Shown piece by piece: positions 8,348 to 16,468 of a stretch of 64,000 nucleotides of DNA. Below the pieces are notes generated by a model. That model was not told the origin of the DNA and did no database searches. It saw only the letters and a list, made by a program, of their open reading frames with translations. Each line of letters opens with the position of its first letter. The stretch's first letter is position 1. Source of the DNA: Ferruginibacter sp. (GTDB lineage: Bacteria; Bacteroidota; Bacteroidia; Chitinophagales; Chitinophagaceae); the NCBI GenBank assembly GCA_016786725.1, contig JAEUVU010000016.1:62001-126000 (forward strand). Reading direction: 5' to 3'. Position numbers and translations under genes: made by a program.

Positions 8348-9271
8348 TTATTTATCACTTTGTTTTCCTGTAATTTCCAGGAACCTGGTTTCGAGTGATT
8401 TCTTTTTTACATTGAGTTTATTTAAAATAATACCTTTTTCAAAACAATACCTGTTGATGGTTTCGCCTGTAATATTTTCTGTGCATACCAAATGGAGGTC
8501 GGTGTCAGATTCAGTAACTGTTTTTACCCCATCCAGTTGTTCCAGTATATTTTTTAAAGCTTTATTATCTGCAGCGCTGGTTTCAACCAATAAAGTTGCT
8601 GTTTCATCTGCCCCGGATGTTTCCATCAGGCCGGCAACAGAACTCACCGTTTTTAATACCCCCCTTTGAATTATGGCTACATGGGTACAAACTTTTTCCA
8701 CCTCATCCAGTATATGGCTTGCCATAATAATGGTTTTTCCTCCTTTGTACAGTTGCCGGATCAATTCCCTGATCTCAGCAATGCCAGCCGGATCAAGCCC
8801 GTTGGTAGGTTCATCAAAAACAAGTATTTCAGGGTCTCCCAGCAGGGCCGCAGCAATGGCAAGCCGCTGTTTCATACCTAACGAATAAGTACTGAATTTT
8901 GAATCTTTACGTTCATAAAGATTCACCATCCTCAAAACTTTTTCAATATCTCCTTCGCCCCTGCCTTTGATACGTGCTGCTATAACTAAATTTCTTTCTG
9001 CACTCAGGTAATGATAAAAATTAGGTGTTTCCAAAAGCGTTCCTATCTTTTTTCGCAGATCGTTGGGTGCAAGGCCGTTACCTGTCCACGCAAAAGAACC
9101 TCCTGATGCCTTAATAACATCCATTATAATACCCAGCAAAGTGGTTTTGCCACTGCCGTTGGGGCCTAAAATACCAAATACGGTTTTAGGAGGAACATCA
9201 AAACTCACCTTATCAAGCGCCCTGATTCTTCCATAATTTTTTGTAAGATTATTAATGCGGAGTATTGCCAT
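8348..9271 (-). CDS. ABC transporter ATP-binding protein
   Basis: A 307-residue ATPase with Walker A GPNGSGKTT at 36-44, signature motif LGMKQ at 131-135 and Walker B ILVFDE at 149-154, followed by PTNGLD and the H-loop region ASHILDE. The C-terminal 90 residues beyond the nucleotide-binding domain are typical of ABC-2 (CcmA/NatA-like) ATPases. It pairs with the permease immediately downstream. No gene precedes it closely, so the operon promoter should lie just upstream of 9271. Confidence 0.93.
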   Translation of the reverse strand: MAILRINNLTKNYGRIRALDKVSFDVPPKTVFGILGPNGSGKTTLLGIIMDVIKASGGSFAWTGNGLAPNDLRKKIGTLLETPNFYHYLSAERNLVIAARIKGRGEGDIEKVLRMVNLYERKDSKFSTYSLGMKQRLAIAAALLGDPEILVFDEPTNGLDPAGIAEIRELIRQLYKGGKTIIMASHILDEVEKVCTHVAIIQRGVLKTVSSVAGLMETSGADETATLLVETSAADNKALKNILEQLDGVKTVTESDTDLHLVCTENITGETINRYCFEKGIILNKLNVKKKSLETRFLEITGKQSDK

Positions 9272-9319
9272 AGAGAAGATATAAATGGCAATGAAGTTAA
9301 TAGAATTTTATCAATTCAG

Positions 9320-9988
9320 TTAAGGCAGATATTTTTCATGCCAGATGGATGAAAACCCGCCAACCACCGCAAAGCCTTTCTCATTAAAATCAAGATCTTC
9401 CAGTCTCAGGGCATCAATATCCTTTTGCAGCACTTTACGGGTGAATGGATTTAATGTTCCTCCTTTTTCGCCTGCAGCTACTTCGGGATAATATTGAAAA
9501 TGCGGATCTACCAGCGTGCCTCTTGGATACATGATACCCGGCGTTCCTCTTCCTCTTATATCCAGGTCGTTCGGATGCTCCAGGCCAAGCGTGTGGCCAA
9601 ATTCATGTGCAGCAGTTGTTGAATTATGAAGGAGATTATCAAGCTGAAAATAGCCGGTGTTGGAATTAAGCCCGTCAACAGATGAGATGTTTCCATGAGC
9701 TTTCTCTTCAATGCGGAAATAATTATTTCGTGGATCAGTATTTTCAAAAATCATATCAGGCGCAAGTTCTTTTTCGAATTTTCCGGTGATGCTAAACCTT
9801 ACATTATATGTTTTTCTTGAGAACCATCCATCCCGCAATTCAGCAGTTCCTCCTGCCTCATTCCAGAAAGTTTCAATGTCCCTGGCTATATCAGCAGCCA
9901 GTTCTTCATTGGCTGCATCCCCGTAAATAATAATTACAGCGTGAATGATGAGTAAATTTTTATCAGGCAGCAACTCGGCTTCTCCCAT
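9320..9988 (-). CDS. Metzincin-like (M10-type) zinc protease without signal peptide
   Basis: A 222-residue protein with the complete metzincin zinc motif HEFGHTLGLEH (H128, E129, H132, H138) and a Met-turn candidate M153 in GIMYPRG, at the right spacing for matrixin/M10 proteases. The catalytic domain spans the whole chain, with no propeptide and no detectable signal peptide or lipobox (N-terminus MGEAELLPDKNLLIIH). That is unusual, since metzincins are normally secreted. The start lies 12 bases after the stop of the beta-oxidation enzyme, so it may be the second gene of that operon. Its substrate is unknown. A mis-set start cannot be excluded, but the upstream gene leaves no room for a signal peptide. 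Confidence 0.8.
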   Translation of the reverse strand: MGEAELLPDKNLLIIHAVIIIYGDAANEELAADIARDIETFWNEAGGTAELRDGWFSRKTYNVRFSITGKFEKELAPDMIFENTDPRNNYFRIEEKAHGNISSVDGLNSNTGYFQLDNLLHNSTTAAHEFGHTLGLEHPNDLDIRGRGTPGIMYPRGTLVDPHFQYYPEVAAGEKGGTLNPFTRKVLQKDIDALRLEDLDFNEKGFAVVGGFSSIWHEKYLP

Positions 9989-10000
9989 AATGAGTTTTGT

Positions 10001-12382
10001 TTAATTCCTCAATGGCTTACCGGTTTTCAAAACCGACTGGATTCTTTCCAATGTTTTCTTTTCTCCGGTCAGGCTTAGGAAGGCTTCTCTTTCCAGGTCA
10101 AGCAAGTACTGTTCGCTTACCAAAGTTGGTTCGCTCAGGTCGCCACCGCACATAACATAAGCCAGTTTTTTACCAACAGTTACATCATGATCGGTTGCAT
10201 AATTACCACGCCACATGCCGTTAATACCTGCATGCATAGCGCCCAGCATGGTACGGCCTAAAACTTTTATATCAGTACGTTGCACCGGCATTACATAACC
10301 ATCATCATACAATTCTATCACCGCCTGTTTTGCTTCTGCAATCCTGCGGCCCTGGTTAATGCTTACGACATCCTGCCCGTGCCTGTAAATACCCAGGTTA
10401 AATCCTTCGTAGGCAGAGGTTGCAACTTTTGCTGTAGCAATGGTTAAGAAACGGTTTTGCAATGGAATGGTTTCAGGCTCGCCGGCATGCACTTCATCCG
10501 AAGCTCTCAATACAAATTCCTTGGTACCGCCACCACCGGGAATTACGCCGATACCAACTTCAACCAAACCGGTATATGTTTCTGCAGCGGGAATAACCTT
10601 ATCTGCATGCAGGCTCATTTCACAGGCGCCACCCAATGCAAGGCCGTGTGGCGCTACCACCACCGGGATACCTGAATAGCGCACCCGCATCATGGTTTGC
10701 TGAAACTGGCGTATCGCCATATCAATCTCATCATAATCCTGTTCAATCGCCATCATAAATATCATGGCCACATTGGCACCGGCGCTGAAGTTTGAACCTT
10801 CATTTGCAATCACCAGGCCTTTGTATTTATCTTCTGCCAAAGCTATGGAACGCTGAATACCTTCCAATACTTCGCCACCAATGCTTCCCATTTTGGTGTA
10901 CCATTCTAAACCTAACACATCATTCCCCAAATGATACGTACGGCAGGCTGAATTTTTCCAGACAGTTTCGTTCTCAAAATTCTTCATCACAATAAATGCA
11001 TCGCCGCCAGGCATTGCTTTGTAGGCTTTGCTGGCAACATCATAATACAAGCGCTTGCCATTTTCTACTTTATAAAAAGATGTAGCGCCGCTTGCGATCA
11101 TTTCATCAACCCATGCTGCCACTTTATAACCGGCTGCCTTCATTGCTTCAACGGTTTTTGCAACACCCAATACATCCCAGCTTTCAAAAGCGCCTATTTC
11201 CCAGCCAAAGCCAGCCATCATGCCGTCATCAACACGGTATAGTTCATCGCTTATCTCGGGAATGCGGTGAGAAATATAAGAGAAGAGGTAGTAATGGAAC
11301 TGGCGGTAAAAATCTCCGGCTTTATCAGTGCCGGCGCACAAAGCCTTTAATCTTGTTTTCAAATCTTCTATCGGCTTGGCAGCCTCAAGCGTTGCAAATT
11401 TCGGTTTTTGCCTGGCGCCATATTCCATCGTCTGCAAATTCAAAGTCAGGATTTCTTTTTCGCCGGTGGCAGATTTTGTTTTCTTGAAAAATCCCTGCCC
11501 GCTTTTATCGCCCAGCCAGTTGTTCTCAACCATTTTATTTAACCAGCTTGGGATGTTGAATATTTCTTTTGCTTCGTCATTGGGGCAATTATCTGCTACC
11601 CCTTTTGCAACTTTCACCAGCGTATCAATACCAACGACATCGGCGGTACGGAAGGTGGCCGATTTAGGGCGGCCAACAACAGGACCGGTTAAAGCATCAA
11701 TTTCATCTACATTCAACTGCAGTTTTTCCATGGCATTCATAATGGCCATCATGCCAAAAACGCCCACACGGTTGGCAATGAATGCGGGTGTGTCTTTACA
11801 CAAAACGGTTGTTTTGCCTAAAGTAAGATCGCCATAATGCATTAAGAAATCAACCACTTCCGGATCGGTATGCGGTGTGGGAATAATTTCCAGCAGGCGC
11901 AGATACCTTGGCGGATTAAAAAAGTGTGTGCCGCAGAAGTGTTTTTTAAAATCATCACTCCTACCTTCCGTCATCATGTGGATGGGAATGCCCGAAGTAT
12001 TGGATGTTATCAAAGTTCCCGCCTTGCGATATTTTTCAACATCGGTAAACACCAGTTGTTTAATATCCAATCTTTCCACCACCACTTCAATCACCCAATC
12101 GCAATCGGCAATATCTTTCATATTATCGGTAAAATTGCCGGTGGTAATTCTCTTAACTACATCTTTATCATAAACCGGTGATGGATTTGATTTGATGGCT
12201 GCAGCCAATGCATCATTCACTATTTTATTTTTCTCAGCTGGCTTTGCATCTGCGGGCAAATCCTTTGGCTGTATATCCAGCAACAACACTTTTAACCCCA
12301 CCCCTGCAAAATGACAGGCAATGCGGCTGCCCATTACACCACTGCCTAAAACGGCTACTTTTTTTATGATTCTTTTCGACAT
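10001..12382 (-). CDS. 3-hydroxyacyl-CoA dehydrogenase / enoyl-CoA hydratase fusion
   Basis: A 793-residue bifunctional beta-oxidation enzyme in the FadN/FadB-like order, with the dehydrogenase first and the crotonase last (opposite to E. coli FadB). The NAD-binding motif is GSGVMGSRIA near residues 13-22, the dehydrogenase signature is HFFNPPRYLRLLEIIP, and a second helical dehydrogenase domain follows. The C-terminal crotonase part has EGSNFSAGAN and HGLALGGACEMSLHAD. It hydrates enoyl-CoA and oxidises 3-hydroxyacyl-CoA in fatty-acid breakdown. In this arrangement a thiolase and an acyl-CoA dehydrogenase often lie nearby, but neither is in this window. Confidence 0.93.
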   Translation of the reverse strand: MSKRIIKKVAVLGSGVMGSRIACHFAGVGLKVLLLDIQPKDLPADAKPAEKNKIVNDALAAAIKSNPSPVYDKDVVKRITTGNFTDNMKDIADCDWVIEVVVERLDIKQLVFTDVEKYRKAGTLITSNTSGIPIHMMTEGRSDDFKKHFCGTHFFNPPRYLRLLEIIPTPHTDPEVVDFLMHYGDLTLGKTTVLCKDTPAFIANRVGVFGMMAIMNAMEKLQLNVDEIDALTGPVVGRPKSATFRTADVVGIDTLVKVAKGVADNCPNDEAKEIFNIPSWLNKMVENNWLGDKSGQGFFKKTKSATGEKEILTLNLQTMEYGARQKPKFATLEAAKPIEDLKTRLKALCAGTDKAGDFYRQFHYYLFSYISHRIPEISDELYRVDDGMMAGFGWEIGAFESWDVLGVAKTVEAMKAAGYKVAAWVDEMIASGATSFYKVENGKRLYYDVASKAYKAMPGGDAFIVMKNFENETVWKNSACRTYHLGNDVLGLEWYTKMGSIGGEVLEGIQRSIALAEDKYKGLVIANEGSNFSAGANVAMIFMMAIEQDYDEIDMAIRQFQQTMMRVRYSGIPVVVAPHGLALGGACEMSLHADKVIPAAETYTGLVEVGIGVIPGGGGTKEFVLRASDEVHAGEPETIPLQNRFLTIATAKVATSAYEGFNLGIYRHGQDVVSINQGRRIAEAKQAVIELYDDGYVMPVQRTDIKVLGRTMLGAMHAGINGMWRGNYATDHDVTVGKKLAYVMCGGDLSEPTLVSEQYLLDLEREAFLSLTGEKKTLERIQSVLKTGKPLRN

Positions 12383-12472
12383 GATAAAATTAGTTAGTTA
12401 AACAACTATTTGAGAATTCGAAATTAAGCCTTTTGTATTTAAGGGGAAAATAAAAAGAAAAAGATAATGTTG

Positions 12473-13270
12473 CTATGGTTTTAGCACGATAAAAATTGAA
12501 CTATCTGCTGCTGTTTTTCTTTGAAAAAGCAGATTTACAATACTAAACTCAGATTTATCACCCCAGGTTAAAACCGGGTACCGGGGAAAGTAATAATGCA
12601 GGAAACTGGTTTGAAAATAATAGCCCGATAATGCATCAACCCTTGTCTTGCTGATCACTGATGATATGCTATCAGCCCGCTGGCTGTTTTCTGTATCATT
12701 CATTTTATAAGGATTGAAAAAAGGTACATACCAGGAAGAAAAAAAACCGCTGTCGGTAAAAGCAGATAATAAATCGGCCCGGCCTGACTCAACGATTATT
12801 TTGTTTTGAAGCCTGAATTTTTTCTGCAGTTGAAGTAATGTGTTTAATACCGGCTCCCAATTGTGAGTATCCAGATTTTTGATATCGAGCCAGATGCCGG
12901 CCTTTAATTTTTTCTGTTGGTATTGCTCCAGTAACAGGTTCAGATCAGGCCCGCTATTTTTACCGGCATCGTGATGCACATAAAAAACTTTTGTCGCTGT
13001 ATCAAAATAAACATCACATTCAAATCCCGGTGTTTCTGCATTAAGATCATCCAGTTTTTCAACTGTATTAATGCCCTTCTTCCAGTTTTTATTTTTGTTG
13101 TGCAACTGGTTTTTACCGGTTGGCTTTAAACCCTTTGTATTTAGTTCAGGAAATTTTTTCGATAACAAAACCCTCGCCTGGCCCTTGTGTTGCATCACAT
13201 CAACCAACAGGTAAAGCACAACGATAAAAGCCATTAGCTTATATTTGTTTTGTGCAATCAGCTTCAGCAT
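12473..13270 (-). CDS. GDPD-like (FAM151/PLC-superfamily) membrane-anchored protein
   Basis: About 265 residues with one N-terminal membrane helix (MAFIVVLYLLVDVM) and then a TIM-barrel-like domain. It shows the glycerophosphodiester-phosphodiesterase-type start motif E-x-D (E84, D86) followed by H100-D101 (YVHHDAG), and then a GIWLDIKN strand. This pattern occurs in GDPD and FAM151-like proteins and suggests a phosphodiesterase, but the second half of the barrel is divergent, so activity is not assured. It is divergent from the sulfatase gene, with only 15 bases between the ATGs. A start at the internal Met at 13234 would widen that gap to about 50 bases. Confidence 0.65.
   Translation of the reverse strand: MLKLIAQNKYKLMAFIVVLYLLVDVMQHKGQARVLLSKKFPELNTKGLKPTGKNQLHNKNKNWKKGINTVEKLDDLNAETPGFECDVYFDTATKVFYVHHDAGKNSGPDLNLLLEQYQQKKLKAGIWLDIKNLDTHNWEPVLNTLLQLQKKFRLQNKIIVESGRADLLSAFTDSGFFSSWYVPFFNPYKMNDTENSQRADSISSVISKTRVDALSGYYFQTSFLHYYFPRYPVLTWGDKSEFSIVNLLFQRKTAADSSIFIVLKP
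13240..13247 (+). promoter_or_regulatory. -7 promoter element for the sulfatase gene
   Basis: An exact TAnnTTTG (TATATTTG) lies about 38 bases before the sulfatase ATG at 13286 and inside the 5' end of the divergent GDPD-like gene. No clear -33 element. Confidence 0.4.
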
Positions 13271-13285
13271 CACTATTACGGTTTT

Positions 13286-15247
13286 ATGAAAATTAAATTT
13301 TTACCATCGTCCGGTAAGGCTGTCTGGCAAAATAACAAACCCTTCGCCTGGTTCCTGCTCAGTTTACTGTTAATTCATTCGGTTTTAAAAATAATATTTT
13401 ATCAGTACAACCAGCCATTATTATTTGCAGGCGCTGAAACCGGCATTACAGGATCCGAAAAACTACAACTGGTTAAATGGTCTGTAGCAGAAGATACGCT
13501 TACGTTGCTTGGCATAAATTCTTTCTTATTATTTGCGCTGGCATTCACAACGTTTTTTACCAAAAAGATTTCTACCTGGCTCAATATTGTGCTTGGGTGG
13601 CTTATTATTCCTTTTTTTGCTTTGGTAAACAGTGTGGCCCTCCTCCTTAACCTGGCAGACATATTTTATTTCCGGTTTCATTTTCAGCGGGCAAATGCAG
13701 ACCTGCTATTTGTGCTGGACCATCCCTGGAACCGGCTGATGCAGCAGCCTTTTTTTATCATACTTATTGCTTTCGCAGCCCTAGGCTGTATCATCTACCT
13801 GGTTTGGCGGATGCACATAAAACTATTCAGATCATTTATCAGAGGCAATAATTGCAGGTTAATTACTATAATACTGTTTGCCGGCCTTGCCTCCGCATTA
13901 CTGTTTAAAAATACTTCATTAAAATTTCTGGTTCCTACGTATCCGATGATTCAATTACAAGGCAGACAAGTACCCTTTGTACAAAATTCTTTTCATACAT
14001 TTTTATATTCCTGTTTCAGAAAGGGGAATACTAACATATCTAAAAATTATATGAGCGATGCAGAGGCTGATTCTTCAATGCATATCATGAAAAGGCTCAA
14101 CATCAGTAATACAAATACCGGTAAAAAGAACATCGTGCTTTTTATCATGGAAAGTGTGCCTTATGATTTTTTTGATTCAGCAAGTGAATTTAAGGTTACT
14201 ATGCCTTTTTTTGATTCACTGCTGCAAAAAAGTACATTTTTCAACAACGCCTTTTGCTATGCACATGAAAGCAACAAAGGTATAACAGCTATACTCACAG
14301 GCTTTCCAACGCTGTCAGATATTCCCCTTTATCACTCGCCCTATGTGAATATGCCCTTTACCCCCGTTGGAACAGCATTAAAAAAACTCAATTACCGGTC
14401 GTTATTTTGTATTGGAGACGAGTATGATAATTTTGGGTTTGCGAAATGTATGAAATGGCTTGGGATTGAACAGTATTATAGCAAAGAAGATATACCCGGC
14501 TACAAAAATTTACCGGCGCACAGTATGGGGCTGCAGGATGCAGCGGTACTTGATTTTTTCAATCAAAAAATCAATCAGCACCAAATGCCTTTTCTGGCCA
14601 TCCATTATAATATCTCTACACATTACCCTTACGATATCCCGGAAAGTTTTGCAAAAACTTCGCCAGTAAAGTATACGGCTGCCATGAAAGCTATGCAGTA
14701 CTATGATCACAGCCTGCAAAACTTCTTTAATACCGCAAAAAATGAACCCTGGTTTGCCAATACAAGGTTCATTTTTTGTTCAGACCACTGGCTGTTCCCG
14801 CAGGGAAAGCCAGGTTATGCTTATAAAGCTGTTTCATCAAACCGCATCCCCATCATTATTTTTGACCCGGCTGATACAAAAAAGAAAATTGACAACCGGC
14901 TGGCCAGCCAGTTTGATATACATGCTACCATTTTAGCTGCAGCGGGATACCGGGACAGTATTATTTCTTACGGAAACAATTTACTGGATAGCAACATACA
15001 TGGCAATTACATTTTTTCAAAGACAGGCAATACCATTTACCAGGTAATGGATACTGATTATGTTTTAGGATTTAATCCTGCAAGCAATAAGGCTGAATAC
15101 CTTTTTAACTTTAAAAAAGATATCCGGCTTAACAATAATCTTGCAACAGATAAAAATCATTCGCAGGTAGTAAACAGGCTCCTCACAACTGTAAAGGCTT
15201 TTTTACAAAAAACAGTTTTGCATTACAACAGCAATGCTGGTAAATAA
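13286..15247 (+). CDS. LTA-synthase-family sulfatase-like membrane enzyme
   Basis: About 653 residues from the ATG at 13286; the longer frame back to 13250 lacks family support. Four to five N-terminal membrane helices (roughly residues 15-200) are followed by an extracytoplasmic alkaline-phosphatase/sulfatase domain. Visible motifs are the metal-binding IMESVP, a Thr-centred nucleophile region (SNKGITAILTG), and a late FCSDHW metal site. Proteins of this group (LtaS, EptA and OpgB relatives) transfer phosphoglycerol or phosphoethanolamine to envelope glycans or lipids. The exact substrate is unknown in Bacteroidota. Two further paralogues lie at 40.4-44.5 kb. Confidence 0.85.
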   Translation: MKIKFLPSSGKAVWQNNKPFAWFLLSLLLIHSVLKIIFYQYNQPLLFAGAETGITGSEKLQLVKWSVAEDTLTLLGINSFLLFALAFTTFFTKKISTWLNIVLGWLIIPFFALVNSVALLLNLADIFYFRFHFQRANADLLFVLDHPWNRLMQQPFFIILIAFAALGCIIYLVWRMHIKLFRSFIRGNNCRLITIILFAGLASALLFKNTSLKFLVPTYPMIQLQGRQVPFVQNSFHTFLYSCFRKGNTNISKNYMSDAEADSSMHIMKRLNISNTNTGKKNIVLFIMESVPYDFFDSASEFKVTMPFFDSLLQKSTFFNNAFCYAHESNKGITAILTGFPTLSDIPLYHSPYVNMPFTPVGTALKKLNYRSLFCIGDEYDNFGFAKCMKWLGIEQYYSKEDIPGYKNLPAHSMGLQDAAVLDFFNQKINQHQMPFLAIHYNISTHYPYDIPESFAKTSPVKYTAAMKAMQYYDHSLQNFFNTAKNEPWFANTRFIFCSDHWLFPQGKPGYAYKAVSSNRIPIIIFDPADTKKKIDNRLASQFDIHATILAAAGYRDSIISYGNNLLDSNIHGNYIFSKTGNTIYQVMDTDYVLGFNPASNKAEYLFNFKKDIRLNNNLATDKNHSQVVNRLLTTVKAFLQKTVLHYNSNAGK

Positions 15248-15251
15248 GAAA

Positions 15252-15267
15252 GCCCGGTAACCCGGGC
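15252..15267. terminator. Short GC hairpin between convergent genes
   Basis: A GCCCGG / CCGGGC stem with a four-base loop lies 5 bases after the sulfatase stop. The downstream T-run is weak, so it may be an imperfect terminator for the convergent pair. Confidence 0.4.
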
Positions 15268-15290
15268 CTTCTAAAACTTTTACTGTGTTT

Positions 15291-16340
15291 TTACTCTTCG
15301 AAAAACTCCAACAGCCTGTTGCTTACATAACCCCATTTGCCTTCTGCATTTTTAACCATAACATATTGTGCGCCCTTTAAAGGTTTAACCTCTGCAAACC
15401 TTGGTAAAAGCGTTCCTTCATCAGGAAAAAAATAACCTTTATACTGGCCCGCCGCAGTTAAAATAAAACCTCCGCCTACAGGATCGTACGCAATATCTGA
15501 ATAAATGGTTTCAACAACATTCTGATACTTTGTATCCTTTAAACCGCTTTGCCCGTCTTTTGTGAAAATAAAATAGGTTTTACCATTGGCTGCTTTTACC
15601 TTATCAAGCCTGCTGTTCTCCACCGCCAGGTAAGGCGATCCGGTACCAAAGAATATTCCTTTTGCCCCTGCTTTTTCCACTTTCAGATAAATCATGGGGC
15701 CTACATTCATCTTTTCTATATTATTATATTCAAACGGAACAATCACTTCAAATTTATTGTTGAACACGCCATAATTCCCGTTTCGTGTTGCGATATAGTA
15801 GGTTTCATCAGCATTGGGTACAATTTTATAATCGCCTGCAATTTTATCAAACAAATCGCTTTTTTGTATGGTGCTGTAACTGGTAACGCTTACAACTGAA
15901 TCCGGTTTATTTACATCCGCCAGGCTGTTTTCACTTATTGCCGGGCATTTGGCCAGTTGCGCTCCTTTTGTATCAATACAGATTTCGTAACCGTTTGCCT
16001 GGGGTGCAGCCCCTGCAAAAAGTACCGTCTTTTGGGCATTGCCTTTACTTTCGTAATAGCCAAACTTAAAGGGCTTGGCTGCAAAATATTTAATAGGAAT
16101 AACTACTTTCCCTTCTTTATTAATGTAACCGTATTTCCCGCCCTTTTTAACAACGGCAAACCCTTCATAAAATAAGTTTGCCTCTTCATATTCAGGTTTA
16201 ACAACAATGTTTTTATCAGCTGCAGCATATCCCCATAAATTACCTTTTCTGTATGGGATCAAAGACATATCAGGTTCCTGTGCAAATGCGGGTATGGTGT
16301 AAAGGGTTAAAAAAGCGAGTAGTAATTTTTTGCTTGTCAT
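15291..16340 (-). CDS. WG-repeat exported protein
   Basis: A 349-residue protein with a signal peptide (residues 1-20, ending AFAQE) followed by repeated strands of the WG type: LWGYAAADKNIVVKPEYEEA, GKYGYINKEGKVVIPIKY, GNYGVFNNKFEVIVPFEYN and a last EGKWGYVSN. WG repeats form beta-rich modules of unknown binding function, common in Bacteroidota periplasmic proteins. It stands alone between convergent sulfatase and metG genes. A -7 element lies at 16404-16411. Confidence 0.85.
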   Translation of the reverse strand: MTSKKLLLAFLTLYTIPAFAQEPDMSLIPYRKGNLWGYAAADKNIVVKPEYEEANLFYEGFAVVKKGGKYGYINKEGKVVIPIKYFAAKPFKFGYYESKGNAQKTVLFAGAAPQANGYEICIDTKGAQLAKCPAISENSLADVNKPDSVVSVTSYSTIQKSDLFDKIAGDYKIVPNADETYYIATRNGNYGVFNNKFEVIVPFEYNNIEKMNVGPMIYLKVEKAGAKGIFFGTGSPYLAVENSRLDKVKAANGKTYFIFTKDGQSGLKDTKYQNVVETIYSDIAYDPVGGGFILTAAGQYKGYFFPDEGTLLPRFAEVKPLKGAQYVMVKNAEGKWGYVSNRLLEFFEE

Positions 16341-16403
16341 AATAATAGTTTTTATTCTCTGGTGTTTATCAAAAATAAGTCCAAATGTTCAAAAGCGCTT
16401 AAA

Positions 16404-16411
16404 CAAAAGTA
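16404..16411 (-). promoter_or_regulatory. -7 promoter element for the WG-repeat gene
   Basis: The minus strand reads TACTTTTG, an exact TAnnTTTG about 64 bases upstream of the start codon at 16340. A possible TTG lies only 15 bases further up, so spacing is not ideal. Confidence 0.4.
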
Positions 16412-16468
16412 CAACTATGTAATAACCAACAGCATAAGAATTTAGTTATTGTTTTATAAAATTAACTG

